Assembly: GCF_006704265.1 (NCBI RefSeq)
Contig: NZ_VIKA01000003.1
Coordinates: 1 to 64,000, forward strand
Direction: 5' to 3'
DNA length: 64,000 nt
From: Elioraea sp. Yellowstone
GTDB lineage: Bacteria > Pseudomonadota > Alphaproteobacteria > Acetobacterales > Acetobacteraceae
Shown one piece after another: positions 27,763-37,638 of the stretch. Position numbers and translations under genes: made by a program. The notes under the pieces were generated by a model. The model had not been told where the DNA came from. It was given only the letters and a program-made list of their open reading frames with translations, and made no database searches. Within the stretch, counting starts at the first letter, position 1. Each line of letters starts with the position of its first letter.

Positions 27763-28842
27763 GTGGCAGTGGACGGGACTGCCGTTGCGGCGGGCGCGGA
27801 GGCCGCCGGCCGGGAGCGCGCCGATCGGCTGCGTCGCCTCGGCCGCGAGGTCTTCCGGCAGGCGAGCGCGGTCGCCATCTCGCTGTTCGGACTGCTCGCC
27901 ATCACCTTCTTCATCGGTCGGCTGCTGCCGCTCGACCCGGTGGTGGCGGTGATCGGCGACGATGCGCCGCAATCGACCTACGACATGGTGTATCGCGAGC
28001 TGGGCCTGGACCGCCCGCTCTGGGAACAGTTCGCGATCTATGTCGGCAAGGTCCTGCAGGGCGATTTCGGTGCCGCGATCAACACCTCCAACCGGGTGGC
28101 CGACGACCTGCTGCGCGTCTTCCCGGCGACCGTCGAGCTCGCCACCGTCTCGATCGTGATCGGCGTGGGCCTGGGCATCCCCTTCGGCGTGATCGCCGCG
28201 GTGCACCGCGGCACGCTGATCGACCATGTCGTGCGCGTGGTCGGGCTGATCGGCTACTCGGCGCCGAACTTCTGGCTCGGGCTGATGGGGCTCGTGGTCT
28301 TCTACGCCATGCTCGGCTGGGTCGGCGGGCCGGGTCGCGTCAGCGTCTTCTACATCGACATGATCGAGCCGCGCACGGGGTTCCTGCTGATCGACTCGCT
28401 GCTCGCGAACGAGCCCGAGGTGTTCTGGAGCGCGGTCGAGCACATCGTCCTGCCGGCCTCGATCCTCGGCTACTCCTCGACCGCCTACATCGCGCGCATG
28501 ACGCGCAGCTTCATGCTCGAGCAGCTCAGCCAGGAATACGTGATCACCGCGCGCGTGAAGGGGCTCTCGCGCGCGCGCGTGGTCTGGCGCCATGCCTTTC
28601 CCAACATCATGGTGCAGCTCGTCACCGTGATCGCGCTCGCCTACGCCTTCCTGCTCGAGGGCGCGGTGCTGACCGAGACCGTGTTCGCCTGGCCCGGCTT
28701 CGGCCGCTACCTGACGCTCGGCCTGCTCGCCGGCGACATGAACGTGGTGCTCGCCTGCACGCTGATCGTCGGGCTGACTTTCATCGTGCTGAACCTGATC
28801 TCCGACATCCTCTACCGCCTGCTCGACCCGAGGACGCGATGA
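27763..28842 (+). CDS. Dipeptide-type ABC transporter permease (DppB-like)
   Basis: 359 residues. Membrane segment after FRQASAVAISLFGLLAITFFIGRLLPLDPV, ELGLDRPLWEQFAIYVGKVLQGDFG, a SAPNFWLGLMGLVVFY segment, and the conserved C-terminal block EYVITARVKGLSRARVVWRHAFPN (EAA loop) identify DppB/OppB. Starts with GTG 18 bases after the binding-protein stop. It has a long insert after YAMLGWVGGPGR compared with minimal DppB. Confidence 0.9.
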   Translation: MAVDGTAVAAGAEAAGRERADRLRRLGREVFRQASAVAISLFGLLAITFFIGRLLPLDPVVAVIGDDAPQSTYDMVYRELGLDRPLWEQFAIYVGKVLQGDFGAAINTSNRVADDLLRVFPATVELATVSIVIGVGLGIPFGVIAAVHRGTLIDHVVRVVGLIGYSAPNFWLGLMGLVVFYAMLGWVGGPGRVSVFYIDMIEPRTGFLLIDSLLANEPEVFWSAVEHIVLPASILGYSSTAYIARMTRSFMLEQLSQEYVITARVKGLSRARVVWRHAFPNIMVQLVTVIALAYAFLLEGAVLTETVFAWPGFGRYLTLGLLAGDMNVVLACTLIVGLTFIVLNLISDILYRLLDPRTR

Positions 28843-29768
28843 CGGCCGAGGTCCGCACCGAGGCTTCCGCGCAGGGCGGGCTGCGCGCCTGGCTGCTGGC
28901 CGAGACGGTCACGGGCCCCGGCCAGGCGCGCGCGCAGAAGCTCTATCTCGGCTGGCGCCGCTTCGCCGCGAATCCGCTCGCCCTGCTGGGCCTCGGCATC
29001 GTCCTCGCGCTCGTCCTGCTCGCGGTCCTCGCGCCGCTGGTCGCGACGCACGACCCGTTCGCGCAGAGCCTCGACCGGCGGCTGCTGCCGCCCTCTTCGT
29101 CGCATCTTCTCGGCACCGACGAGCTCGGCCGCGACATCTGGAGCCGCATCGCCTACGGGGCGCGCATCACGCTGATGATCGTGCTGCTGGTGGCGCTGAT
29201 CGCGGGGCCGCTCGGCCTGCTGATCGGCACCGTGGCCGGCTATCTCGGCGGCTGGGTCGATGTCGCGCTGATGCGGCTCACCGACGTGTTCCTCTCCTTC
29301 CCGGGCCTGATCCTGGCGCTCGCCTTCGTGGCCGCACTCGGCTCGGGGCTCGAGAACGCGATCCTCGCGATCGCGCTCACCGCGTGGCCGCCGATCGCGC
29401 GGCTCGCGCGCGCCGAGACGCTGACCGTGCGGCGCGCCGACTACATCGCCGCGGTGCGGCTCGCCGGCGCCTCCGATCTGCGCATCATCGTCCGCCACGT
29501 GATGCCGATCTGCATCCCCTCGGTGATCATCCGCATCACGCTGAACATGGCCGGCATCATCCTCACCGCCGCCGGTCTCGGCTTCCTGGGCCTGGGCGCG
29601 CAGCCGCCCTCGCCCGAGTGGGGGGCGATGCTCTCCACGGGCCGGGCCTACATGCTCGGCAGCTGGTGGCTCGCGGCCATGCCCGGGATCGCCATCCTGG
29701 TGGTCTCGCTCGGCTTCAACCTGCTGGGCGACGCGCTGCGCGACGTGCTTGATCCGAGATCGTCATGA
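28839..29768 (+). CDS. Dipeptide-type ABC transporter permease (DppC-like)
   Basis: 309 residues. N-terminal cytoplasmic stretch, then LALLGLGIVLALVLLAVLAPLVA, SHLLGTDELGRDIWSRIAYGAR (family hallmark), RLTDVFLSFPGLILALAF and the EAA loop DYIAAVRLAGASDLRIIVRHVMP. ATG overlaps the upstream stop (ATGA) and its own stop overlaps the next start. Confidence 0.92.
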   Translation: MTAEVRTEASAQGGLRAWLLAETVTGPGQARAQKLYLGWRRFAANPLALLGLGIVLALVLLAVLAPLVATHDPFAQSLDRRLLPPSSSHLLGTDELGRDIWSRIAYGARITLMIVLLVALIAGPLGLLIGTVAGYLGGWVDVALMRLTDVFLSFPGLILALAFVAALGSGLENAILAIALTAWPPIARLARAETLTVRRADYIAAVRLAGASDLRIIVRHVMPICIPSVIIRITLNMAGIILTAAGLGFLGLGAQPPSPEWGAMLSTGRAYMLGSWWLAAMPGIAILVVSLGFNLLGDALRDVLDPRSS

Positions 29769-30604
29769 ACGGGCCGATCCTCACGGTCGAAGGGCTCTCC
29801 GTCACCTTCCCCTCGCTGCAAGGGAAGGTGCCGGCGGTGCGCGGCGTCAGCTTCACGGTCGGGCGCGAGAAGGTCGGCATCGTCGGCGAGTCCGGCTCGG
29901 GCAAGAGCATGACCGGGCGCGCGATCCTGAAGCTCACGCCACCGCGAGCGCAGGTCGAGGCCCGGCACCTGCGCTTCCGCGGCATCGATCTCGTCGCGGC
30001 GAGCGAGCGCGAGATGCGCGGCATCCGCGGCCGCCGCATCGGCATGATCCTTCAGGACCCGAAGTTCGCGCTCAATCCGGTGCAGACGGTCGGGCGCCAG
30101 ATCGCCGAGGCGTTCCGCATCCACCGCCGCGCGAGCGGGACGGAGGCGAAGCAGCGCACGCTCGCCATGCTGGAGGCGGTGAGGATCCGCAACCCGCACC
30201 GCGTCTACGACCTCTATCCGCACGAGGTCTCGGGCGGCATGGGCCAGCGCATCATGATCGCGATGATGCTGATCCCCGAGCCCGACCTGCTGATCGCGGA
30301 CGAGCCGACCAGCGCGCTCGACGTTACGGTTCGGATCTCGGTGCTGCGCATCCTCGACGAGCTGGTGAGCGAGCGCGGCCTCGGCCTGATCTTCATCAGC
30401 CACGACCTCAACCTGGTCGCGACCTTCTGCGACCGGGTGCTGATCATGTATGCCGGCCGCATCGTCGAGAGCCTGCCGGCGGCGGAGCTGCACGCGGCAC
30501 GCCACCCCTACACGCGCGGCCTGCTCGAGAGCCTGCCGCGCATCGACGAACGGCGTGCGCGGCTGCCCGTGCTGGCGCGCGATCCCGCTTGGCTCATCGC
30601 ATGA
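29765..30604 (+). CDS. Dipeptide-type ABC transporter ATP-binding protein (DppD-like)
   Basis: 279 residues. Walker A GESGSGKSM (Thr/Ser replaced by Met after Ser), Q-loop MILQDPKFALNPVQTVG, signature VSGGMGQRIMIAMML, Walker [14 protein letters not shown] and H-loop FISHDLNLVA. C-terminal HPYTRGLLESLP is the usual DppD tail. Typical overlaps at both ends. One of two different ATPases in the operon. Confidence 0.92.
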   Translation: MNGPILTVEGLSVTFPSLQGKVPAVRGVSFTVGREKVGIVGESGSGKSMTGRAILKLTPPRAQVEARHLRFRGIDLVAASEREMRGIRGRRIGMILQDPKFALNPVQTVGRQIAEAFRIHRRASGTEAKQRTLAMLEAVRIRNPHRVYDLYPHEVSGGMGQRIMIAMMLIPEPDLLIADEPTSALDVTVRISVLRILDELVSERGLGLIFISHDLNLVATFCDRVLIMYAGRIVESLPAAELHAARHPYTRGLLESLPRIDERRARLPVLARDPAWLIA

Positions 30605-31398
30605 GCCGCGCCTTCGTCTCGGTGCGCGACCTGCGCGTCAGCTTCGGCCGCGGCGCGAGACTGATCCATGCCGTGGACGGCGTCTCGTTCGATGTCGCCG
30701 AGGGCGAGGTGTTCGGCCTGGTCGGCGAGTCCGGCTGTGGCAAGTCCACGATCCTGCGTGCGCTCTCCGGGCTCAACCCGGACTGGAGCGGCGAGGCGAC
30801 GATCGCCGGCCGGCCGGTCGCGCGCACGCGCGATCCGGCGATGGCGCGCACGGTGCAGATGGTGTTCCAGGATCCCTACGGCTCGCTGCACCCCAAGCAC
30901 ACGGTCGAGACCGCGCTGATGGAGCCGGTGCGGATCCACGGGCTTGGCGACGGGCCGCGGCGCATCGAGCGCGTGCTGACCGAGGTCGGGCTCTCGCCCG
31001 CGTTCCGCTACCGCTATCCGCACCAGCTCTCGGGCGGGCAGCGCCAGCGCGTGGCGATCGCACGCGCGCTGATCCTCGAGCCGCGCGTGCTCCTGCTCGA
31101 CGAGCCCACCAGCGCGCTCGACGTCTCGGTGCAGGCGGAGATCCTGAACCTGCTCTCCGACATCCGGCGCACGGAGAACCTGACCTACATCCTGGTCAGC
31201 CACGATTTCGGCGTGATCGCCCATATGTGCGACCGGGTGGCGGTGATGAACCACGGCGTGATCCTCGAGGAGCTGACCGTCGAGGCGCTCATGCAGGGGC
31301 GCATGCGCCACGCCTACACGCGTGAACTCTACGAGGCCTCCGCCGGCTACACGCGCCGGCTGGAGCGGAGCGGCGAGGAGGCCGACGTCGCAGCGTGA
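30601..31398 (+). CDS. Dipeptide-type ABC transporter ATP-binding protein (DppF-like)
   Basis: 265 residues. Walker A GESGCGKSTI, Q-loop MVFQDPYGSLHPKHTV, signature [15 protein letters not shown], Walker [16 protein letters not shown]-loop LVSHDFGVIAHMC. C-terminal HAYTRELYEAS. Start ATG overlaps the stop of the preceding ATPase gene. Partners DppD to power peptide import; last gene of the operon. Confidence 0.92.
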   Translation: MSRAFVSVRDLRVSFGRGARLIHAVDGVSFDVAEGEVFGLVGESGCGKSTILRALSGLNPDWSGEATIAGRPVARTRDPAMARTVQMVFQDPYGSLHPKHTVETALMEPVRIHGLGDGPRRIERVLTEVGLSPAFRYRYPHQLSGGQRQRVAIARALILEPRVLLLDEPTSALDVSVQAEILNLLSDIRRTENLTYILVSHDFGVIAHMCDRVAVMNHGVILEELTVEALMQGRMRHAYTRELYEASAGYTRRLERSGEEADVAA

Positions 31399-31635
31399 GC
31401 GGCCTGCCGCGTCCCGTCTCACGCGGGATTGCAGGGTGCGGCCGTTGCGGCGCCGGCCGGGTCTGTCGAACATCCGGCCGCGCCGAGATCGGCCCGCCCG
31501 GCCGATGAGTCGAAAGGGGTCACGGGGGGCCTGCCGCCGCTGGCATGCGACAGCCGGCACCTCCCCGGCCCTTGCCCCCCCGGCGTGCGCTTTCTATAGC
31601 AGCCTCCGCCCTTCCCCCGTGACCCGGAGTGCGAG

Positions 31636-33672
31636 GTGTCCCTCACCGAAGCGCCTGCCGCCTATCCCGCTCTGGACGCCATGGCCGAGCGGCTGGCCGA
31701 GACCGCCGGCCCCGAGCGCGCCCTGGCGGACGCCATCCGCGCGCTCGCGATCGACGCGGTCGAGGCCGCCAAGTCCGGGCATCCCGGCATGCCGATGGGC
31801 ATGGCCGATGTCGCCACCGTGCTCTGGACCCGCTTCCTCAAGTTCGACGCCGCCGATCCGCGCTGGCCGGACCGCGACCGCTTCGTGCTCTCGGCCGGAC
31901 ACGGCTCGATGCTGCTCTATGCGCTGCTGCACCTGACCGGCCATGATGGCATGGACATGGAGGAGCTGCGCGCCTTCCGCCAGCTCGGCAGCCGCACCGC
32001 CGGCCATCCGGAACACGGCGAGCACCCGGCGATCGAGACCACCACCGGCCCGCTCGGCCAGGGGCTCGCCACCGCCGTCGGCATGGCCATGGCAGAACGC
32101 ATGCTCGCCGCCCGGTTCGGGCGCAGCCTGGTCGACCACCGCACCTGGGTGATCGCCTCGGACGGCGACCTGATGGAAGGGGTGAGCCACGAGGCCGCCT
32201 CGCTCGCCGGGCACCTCAGACTCTCGAAGCTGACCGTGCTCTACGACGACAACGCGATCTCGATCGACGGGCCGACCAGCCTCGCCTGCTCGGACGACAC
32301 GCTGAAGCGCTTCGCCGCCTATGGCTGGGCCACCAAGCGGATCGACGGGCACGACCATGCCGAGATCGCCGCCGCCCTTGCCTATGCCCAGCGCTCGAAC
32401 CGGCCGACCCTGATCGCCTGCCGCACCATCATCGGCTTCGGTGCCCCGACCAAGGCCGGCACCGCCGCCACCCACGGCGCTCCGCTGGGCCCGGAGGAGG
32501 CGGCGGCCGCCAAGCGCGCGCTCGGCTGGGACGCGCCGCCCTTCACGGTGCCGGCCGAGATCGCACGCGCCTGGGCCGAGGCCGGCCGGCGCGGCGCCAA
32601 GGAGCGCATGGCGTGGCTGCGCCGCTACCAGCGCTCGCCCCAGCGCGCCGAGTTCGAGCGCGTGACCGCCGGCCGCCTGCCGGAGGGCTGGCGCGCCGCC
32701 CTCGATGCGTGGAAGGAGAAGGCGGCCGCCGAGCGGCCGAAGCTCGCCACCCGCCAGGCGAGCCAGAAGGCGCTCGAGGCGCTTGCCCCGGCGATCCCGG
32801 AGCTGGTCGGCGGCTCGGCGGATCTCACCGGGTCCAACCTCACGTACGTGAAGGCGATGGGCACGCTCTCGGCCCAGAACTGGGGCGGGCGGCACATCCA
32901 TTTCGGCGTGCGCGAGCACGGCATGGGCGCGGCCCTGAACGGCATGGCGCTGCACGGCGGGCTGGTCCCCTATGGCGGCACCTTCCTGGTGTTCAGCGAC
33001 TACATGCGCCCGGCGATCCGTCTCGCGGCGCTGATGAAGCAGCGTGTGGTCTACGTCTTCACTCATGACAGCATCGGGCTCGGCGAGGACGGGCCGACCC
33101 ACCAGCCGATCGAGCATCTCGCCGCGCTGCGGGCGATCCCGAACCTCCACGTGTTCCGCCCTGCCGATGCGGTGGAGACGGCCGAGGCCTGGGCGCTGGC
33201 GCTCGCGCGCACCGAAGGCCCTTCGGTGCTCGCGCTGACGCGCCAGGCGCTGCCGGCGGTGCGCACGGCGCACACGCCGGAGAACATGGTGGCGCGCGGC
33301 GGCTACGTGCTCGCCGAGGCCGACGGCCAGCGCAAGGCGACGCTGATCGCCTCCGGCAGCGAGGTGGCGATCGCGCTCGGGGCGCGCGATCTGTTGCAGG
33401 CCCAAGGCGTGCCGACCGCCGTGGTCTCGATGCCCTGTTTCGAGCTGTTCGCGCAGCAGGAGGAGGCCTGGCAGGCGGTCGTCCTCGGCGGCGCGCTGCG
33501 CGTCGGCATCGAGGCTGCCTGCGGCTTCGGCTGGGAGCGCTGGCTCGGCCTGTCCGGCATCTTCGTCGGCATGAGCGGGTTCGGCGCCTCCGGTCCCTAC
33601 GAGAAGCTCTACCGGCATTTCGGCATCACGCCGGAGGCCGTGGCGGCGGCGGTCACGCGCCGCCTGTCGTGA
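31636..33672 (+). CDS. tkt: Transketolase
   Basis: 678 residues, normal length. Transfers two-carbon units between sugar phosphates in the pentose phosphate or Calvin cycle with thiamine diphosphate. Visible: [53 protein letters not shown], the ThDP/Mg motif [25 protein letters not shown]...YDDN, and [20 protein letters not shown] in the pyrimidine domain. GTG start at 31636 with GGAG 7 bases before. First of a tkt-gap-pgk run; no fba follows in this window. Confidence 0.95.
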   Translation: MSLTEAPAAYPALDAMAERLAETAGPERALADAIRALAIDAVEAAKSGHPGMPMGMADVATVLWTRFLKFDAADPRWPDRDRFVLSAGHGSMLLYALLHLTGHDGMDMEELRAFRQLGSRTAGHPEHGEHPAIETTTGPLGQGLATAVGMAMAERMLAARFGRSLVDHRTWVIASDGDLMEGVSHEAASLAGHLRLSKLTVLYDDNAISIDGPTSLACSDDTLKRFAAYGWATKRIDGHDHAEIAAALAYAQRSNRPTLIACRTIIGFGAPTKAGTAATHGAPLGPEEAAAAKRALGWDAPPFTVPAEIARAWAEAGRRGAKERMAWLRRYQRSPQRAEFERVTAGRLPEGWRAALDAWKEKAAAERPKLATRQASQKALEALAPAIPELVGGSADLTGSNLTYVKAMGTLSAQNWGGRHIHFGVREHGMGAALNGMALHGGLVPYGGTFLVFSDYMRPAIRLAALMKQRVVYVFTHDSIGLGEDGPTHQPIEHLAALRAIPNLHVFRPADAVETAEAWALALARTEGPSVLALTRQALPAVRTAHTPENMVARGGYVLAEADGQRKATLIASGSEVAIALGARDLLQAQGVPTAVVSMPCFELFAQQEEAWQAVVLGGALRVGIEAACGFGWERWLGLSGIFVGMSGFGASGPYEKLYRHFGITPEAVAAAVTRRLS

Positions 33673-33694
33673 AAGGATCGGGAAGGAGACACAG

Positions 33695-34708
33695 ATGGCG
33701 GTGAAGGTTGCGATCAACGGCTTCGGCCGGATCGGACGGCTCGTGCTGCGGGCCATGGTCGAGTCGGGGCGGACGGATCTCGAGCCGGTGCTGATCAACG
33801 ATCTCGGCAGCGTCGAGGCGAACGCGCACCTCTTCCGCTACGACTCCGTGCACGGCCGTTTCCCCGGTACGGTCGAGACGGCGGACGGCACGATGACGAT
33901 CCGCCTCGGCAACCGGAGCTGGGGGCCGATCCGGGTCACGGCCGAGCGCGACCCCGGCAAGCTGCCCCTTGCGGGCGTGGACGTGGCCATGGAGTGCACG
34001 GGGATCTTCACCTCGAAGGAGAAGGTCCAGCCCCTGCTCGGCGCCGGGGCGCGCAAGGTCCTGATCTCGGCGCCGGGCGAGGGCGCGGATGCCACGGTGG
34101 TCTATGGCGTGAACCACGGCGTGCTCACCAGGGACATGACCGTCGTCTCGAACGCCTCCTGCACGACCAACTGCCTCGCGCCGATGGTGAAGGTGCTGCA
34201 CGACGCGTTCGGGGTCGAGCGCGGCTACATGGTGACCATCCACGCCTATACGGGCGACCAGGGCACGGTGGATACCCTGCACAAGGATCTGCACCGCGCG
34301 CGGGCGGCGGCCGTGAACATCATCCCCACCACCACGGGGGCCGCGCGCGCGGTCGGGCTCGTGCTGCCAGACCTCAAGGGCAAGCTCGACGGCACGGCCG
34401 TGCGTGTGCCGGTGCCGAACGTCTCGCTCGTCTCGCTCGATGCGAACCTGAAGCGCGCCGTCACCAGGGACGAGGTGAACGCGGCCATGAAGGCCGCCGC
34501 CGAGGGACCCATGAAGGGCATCCTCGACTACTCGGACGAGAAGCTCGTGAGCTCGGACTTCAACCACGTGGCCGCCTCGTGCAGCTTCGACGCGACCCAG
34601 ACCGCGGTGATCGAGGGCACGCTCGTGCGCGTGATGGGCTGGTACGACAACGAGTGGGGCTTCTCGAACCGCATGAGCGACACGGCGGCGCTCATGGGTT
34701 CGCTCTGA
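33695..34708 (+). CDS. gap: Glyceraldehyde-3-phosphate dehydrogenase (type I)
   Basis: 337 residues. NAD-binding start [17 protein letters not shown], the active-site block [12 protein letters not shown] with the catalytic Cys, then HAYTGDQ and [12 protein letters not shown]. Oxidises glyceraldehyde 3-phosphate to 1,3-bisphosphoglycerate. INDLGS after the first beta strands keeps the acidic residue expected for NAD preference (inference). 22 bases after tkt with GGAAGGAGA before the ATG. Confidence 0.96.
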   Translation: MAVKVAINGFGRIGRLVLRAMVESGRTDLEPVLINDLGSVEANAHLFRYDSVHGRFPGTVETADGTMTIRLGNRSWGPIRVTAERDPGKLPLAGVDVAMECTGIFTSKEKVQPLLGAGARKVLISAPGEGADATVVYGVNHGVLTRDMTVVSNASCTTNCLAPMVKVLHDAFGVERGYMVTIHAYTGDQGTVDTLHKDLHRARAAAVNIIPTTTGAARAVGLVLPDLKGKLDGTAVRVPVPNVSLVSLDANLKRAVTRDEVNAAMKAAAEGPMKGILDYSDEKLVSSDFNHVAASCSFDATQTAVIEGTLVRVMGWYDNEWGFSNRMSDTAALMGSL

Positions 34709-35898
34709 TGGCGTTCCGCACGCTCGACGGGCTCGCCGTGCGCGGCAGGCGCGTGCTGCTGCGCGCCGACCTGAACGTACCGATGCAGGACGGGAAGGTG
34801 AGCGACCCCACGCGGCTGGAGCGGCTTTCGCCGACGATCCGCGAGCTCGCGGAGAAGGGCGCGAAGGTGATCGTGCTGAGCCACTTCGACCGGCCGAAAG
34901 GCAGGCGCGTTCCTTCCATGTCGCTCAGGCCGGTGGCCGAGGCGCTCTCCGGCGTGCTCGGCCGCCCCGTCGCCTTCGCCGAGGACTGCATCGGCGCGCC
35001 GGCCGAGACGGCGGTCGCCGCGATGCGGGAGGGCGATGTGCTGGTGCTCGAGAACACCCGCTTCCACCCGGGCGAGGAGCAGAACGACGCCGCCTTCGCC
35101 GATGCGCTGGCGCGGCTCGGAGAGCTCTATGTCAACGACGCGTTCTCGGCCGCGCACCGGGCGCATGCCTCCACCGAGGCGCTTGCGCGGCGCCTGCCTG
35201 CCTATGCCGGGCGGCTGATGCAGGCCGAGCTCGAGGCGCTCGAGCGCGCGCTCGGCGCGCCGGCGCGGCCGCTGGCGGCGATCGTCGGCGGCGCCAAGGT
35301 CAGCACCAAGCTCGACCTGCTCGGCAACCTGGTCGAGCGGGTGAACCTGCTGGTGATCGGCGGGGCGATGGCGAACACCTTGCTCGCCGCGCGCGGGATC
35401 GCCGTCGGTCGGAGCCTGCAGGAGCCGGACCTGCACGCGACCGCGCGCGGGATCGAGGCCAAGGCGAAGGCCGCCGGATGCGACATCCTGCTGCCGGTCG
35501 ACGCCGTGGTCGCGCGCGAGTTCCGGGCGCATGCGCCGACCGAGACGGTGCCGGTCGGCGCGGTGCCGGCGGAGGCGATGATCCTTGATCTCGGGCCGCT
35601 CACCTGTGCCGCGATCCTGGACCGGCTCGCCGAGTGCCGCACGCTGGTCTGGAACGGGCCGCTCGGCGCCTTCGAGACCCCGCCCTTCGACGCCGCGACA
35701 GTGCGCGTCGCCAGGGGGGTGGCGGGGCTCACCCGGGCAGGCCGGCTGCTCTCGGTCGCCGGCGGCGGCGACACCGTGGCCGCGCTGCGCCAGGCGGGGG
35801 TGGCCGAGGATCTGAGCTATGTCTCCGCCGCGGGCGGAGCCTTCCTCGAATGGCTGGAAGGCAAGACGCTGCCGGGGGTGGCGGCCCTCGCCGCCTGA
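34708..35898 (+). CDS. pgk: Phosphoglycerate kinase
   Basis: 396 residues. Signature [18 protein letters not shown], substrate residues in [11 protein letters not shown] and [11 protein letters not shown], hinge [14 protein letters not shown], nucleotide-domain [14 protein letters not shown] and [16 protein letters not shown]. Makes ATP and 3-phosphoglycerate from 1,3-bisphosphoglycerate. ATG shares one base with the gap stop (TGATG), so the two are coupled. Confidence 0.96.
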   Translation: MAFRTLDGLAVRGRRVLLRADLNVPMQDGKVSDPTRLERLSPTIRELAEKGAKVIVLSHFDRPKGRRVPSMSLRPVAEALSGVLGRPVAFAEDCIGAPAETAVAAMREGDVLVLENTRFHPGEEQNDAAFADALARLGELYVNDAFSAAHRAHASTEALARRLPAYAGRLMQAELEALERALGAPARPLAAIVGGAKVSTKLDLLGNLVERVNLLVIGGAMANTLLAARGIAVGRSLQEPDLHATARGIEAKAKAAGCDILLPVDAVVAREFRAHAPTETVPVGAVPAEAMILDLGPLTCAAILDRLAECRTLVWNGPLGAFETPPFDAATVRVARGVAGLTRAGRLLSVAGGGDTVAALRQAGVAEDLSYVSAAGGAFLEWLEGKTLPGVAALAA

Positions 35899-36149
35899 CT
35901 CGGCGTCTGCTGGCGGTGCTGCTCGCCGCCGCCGCGCTGCCGACGCGCGCCCGCGAGACCTGTCTGCCGGCACAGAGCGCGGCCGGCGCGACCGACCGGT
36001 GCGTGCGTTATCCCGGCTTCACCCCGCCCGGCAGCGGGGCGCGCTGCAGCGGCTGCGGGTGCCGCGGCGGACCCGGCTGTCGCAAGGCCGACGGGTCGTG
36101 TGCCTCCTGGCGTGATCGGGTGGTGCCGGACTGCCGCGCCCGTCGGTAG
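35850..36149 (+). CDS. Small cysteine-rich secreted protein, overlaps pgk end
   Basis: 99 residues in another frame, starting inside the last 49 bases of pgk. After a Gly/Arg-rich start, [17 protein letters not shown] looks like a signal peptide; the mature part has eight cysteines ([36 protein letters not shown]). The hydrophobic segment followed by a Cys-rich tail is unlikely by chance. I do not know a named family. A start downstream of the overlap is not available in this frame except CTG. Confidence 0.45.
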   Translation: MAGRQDAAGGGGPRRLTRRLLAVLLAAAALPTRARETCLPAQSAAGATDRCVRYPGFTPPGSGARCSGCGCRGGPGCRKADGSCASWRDRVVPDCRARR

Positions 36150-36154
36150 GCACA

Positions 36155-36179
36155 AACCCAACATACGCACGCATGGGTT
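36155..36179. terminator. Short hairpin after the glycolytic run
   Basis: AACCCA (36155-36160) and TGGGTT (36174-36179) form a 6-bp stem with a 13-base loop just after the Cys-rich gene. Weak; there is no T-run directly after it. Confidence 0.25.
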
Positions 36180-36213
36180 GCGGGACGTCTCGCATTAACT
36201 CATTCTTAACCAC

Positions 36214-36447
36214 ATGCGTGCCAGAACCCTGCGCATGGTTCCGCTCTCTTCCCTTGCCGCGTTCTCGCAGTCGGCCTCGGCCGCGCTGCAGGTGCGCGAC
36301 AGCCGGCCGGTGGGCGGCACGCAGGGGATCGGCGGCGTTGAGCGCCAGCTGATAGCCACTCCCCCCAAGCCTGCGCATCCGGTTCTGCCAGCGCAGCCGC
36401 CGTCCGGCCCGCTGCCGCGGGGCTCCCTGCTCAACCTGACCATCTGA
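36214..36447 (+). CDS. Small hypothetical protein
   Basis: 77 residues: MVPLSSLAAFSQSASAALQV, then VGGTQGIGGVERQLIATPPK and a Pro-rich end finishing GSLLNLTI. Preceded by relatively AT-rich DNA (CATTAACTCATTCTTAACC) that could hold a promoter. No membrane segment or domain recognised. It could be genuine because the frame is low in arginine, unlike shadow frames nearby. Confidence 0.4.
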   Translation: MRARTLRMVPLSSLAAFSQSASAALQVRDSRPVGGTQGIGGVERQLIATPPKPAHPVLPAQPPSGPLPRGSLLNLTI

Positions 36448-36537
36448 CGCCCGCTCTGGCGGTCGGATCGCGTCCGCTCGCGCGGGTCTGATCCGTTCGC
36501 GTGCGCCCGCCGCTGGCGCGCCACAGTCTTGCGCGAG

Positions 36538-36957
36538 ATGCTGACGTGCATGGCCGATGCGAGCGTCAGCGGACCCCGCGTCCGGACGGCACCGGCGGGC
36601 GACACCCGCGCGCGCCAGATCTGTCCTGAATGCGGCTTCGTCGCCTGCGAGACCCCCGAAGTGGCGGTCGGTTCGGTTGCCGTGCATGACAGCCGCGTGC
36701 TGCTCTGTCGGCGCGCGATCATGCCCCGCAGGGGGGGCTGGACGCTGCCCGCCGGCCTCCTCGAACTCGGCGAGGCCGCCGGGGAGTCTCTGTCTATCGG
36801 CCCGACCGAGGAGTCGGGCGAGGTGGGCCTGTTCGGCCGGGAGGAGATCCCGTGGGACGACATCGCCTTTCCCCCCGTGCGCCGGGCGTGCAGCCACTGG
36901 CAGGAGAGCGCAGGTGCGGCGTCCTGGCCGGCGCGCGGCAATCCGGTGCCGGCATGA
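36538..36957 (+). pseudogene. Nudix hydrolase with internal deletion
   Basis: 139 residues from ATG 36538 (or 36550). It has the N-terminal zinc-ribbon piece CPECGFVACETPEVAVGSVA, LLCRRAIMPRRGGWTLPAGLLELGE, then jumps to GPTEESGEVGLFGREEIPWDDIAFP. In intact members (about 180 residues) the Nudix box REAxEExG and some 45-50 residues of fold lie between these two parts. Here the box is missing its REUxEE helix, so the protein should be inactive. Frame is kept, so a shortened product may still be made. It overlaps the next gene's start (ATGA). Confidence 0.65.
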
Positions 36958-37295
36958 GGGCGTTCCTGCTGCTGGCGCTGGCTGCCTTCGGCGCTGTGGG
37001 CGCCCAGGCGAATCCCTTCCTCAGGCAGGGCATCATGCTCGAGGAGGTGCCCTTCGCACCCTCCCGGCCGGACGAGGCGCCGGGCCTCGCGCCGGCACCG
37101 CCGCCCGCGGCTGCGGAGCCGGAGGCGGCGGTCGACGGCGTTCGGCTCTCGCCGGGCGCCACCCTCGCGCCGAGCCTTCTCGATCCCGGCCGGATCGATC
37201 GCGGGCTGGACGGACCGACGGGCGGGGCGGACGGCCCGATCGGCCGGCGCCTGCTCGATGCCGGGCCGGGCATCATGCTCCAGCAGCGGTTCTGA
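36954..37295 (+). CDS. Secreted small protein, function unknown
   Basis: 113 residues. MRAFLLLALAAFGAVGAQA is a clear signal peptide with an AxA-type site, then NPFLRQGIMLEEVPF, an Ala/Pro-rich linker and a C-terminal part RLLDAGPGIMLQQRF that echoes the GIMLEE near the mature N-terminus. ATG overlaps the TGA of the Nudix pseudogene. Predicted periplasmic; no family recognised. Confidence 0.5.
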   Translation: MRAFLLLALAAFGAVGAQANPFLRQGIMLEEVPFAPSRPDEAPGLAPAPPPAAAEPEAAVDGVRLSPGATLAPSLLDPGRIDRGLDGPTGGADGPIGRRLLDAGPGIMLQQRF

Positions 37296-37638
37296 ATCGC
37301 CTCGGAGCCTTCGTCGCAACGACGGCAGTCCATGGCCCGGCGGGCGCGTCCGCCGGGTGATGGCCCCCGCTCGACCTTCGGTTCCGGCGCCGGACGGGCC
37401 CCGAGCGCAGTGGACCGGGACCACGCGGCGACGGCATCGCCGCACGGGACGATGCCGCGCGGACGGCATGACCGGCGCCGAGGCGTGCATCCCGGATGCC
37501 CCCATGCTGTTCCGCAGGGGCCGGCACGACCGCCATCCTCTTGGCATCCGGCGATACGTCCTGGATGCGCCGCTAGGGATCACCGAACCGAGGCGATGAT
37601 CACCTCCGGGTTGCGCCTCGCCCCGGGATCCGCGCCGC
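37296..37638. other. Gene-less stretch between converging genes
   Basis: About 340 bases between the secreted protein and the end of the CHAT-lipase gene. Open frames here are Arg/Pro-rich and look noncoding. No hairpin with a T-run was seen. Confidence 0.4.

Noticed and set aside
26029-28593. Minus-strand open frame of about 850 codons
   Set aside because: Mirror of the peptide-binding protein and permease genes; no recognisable domain.
29765-30604. Inactive ATPase because Walker A reads GESGSGKSM
   Set aside because: The Lys and the following Ser are kept; Met replaces only the last Thr/Ser position, a variation also seen in working DppD-type ATPases. All other motifs are intact.
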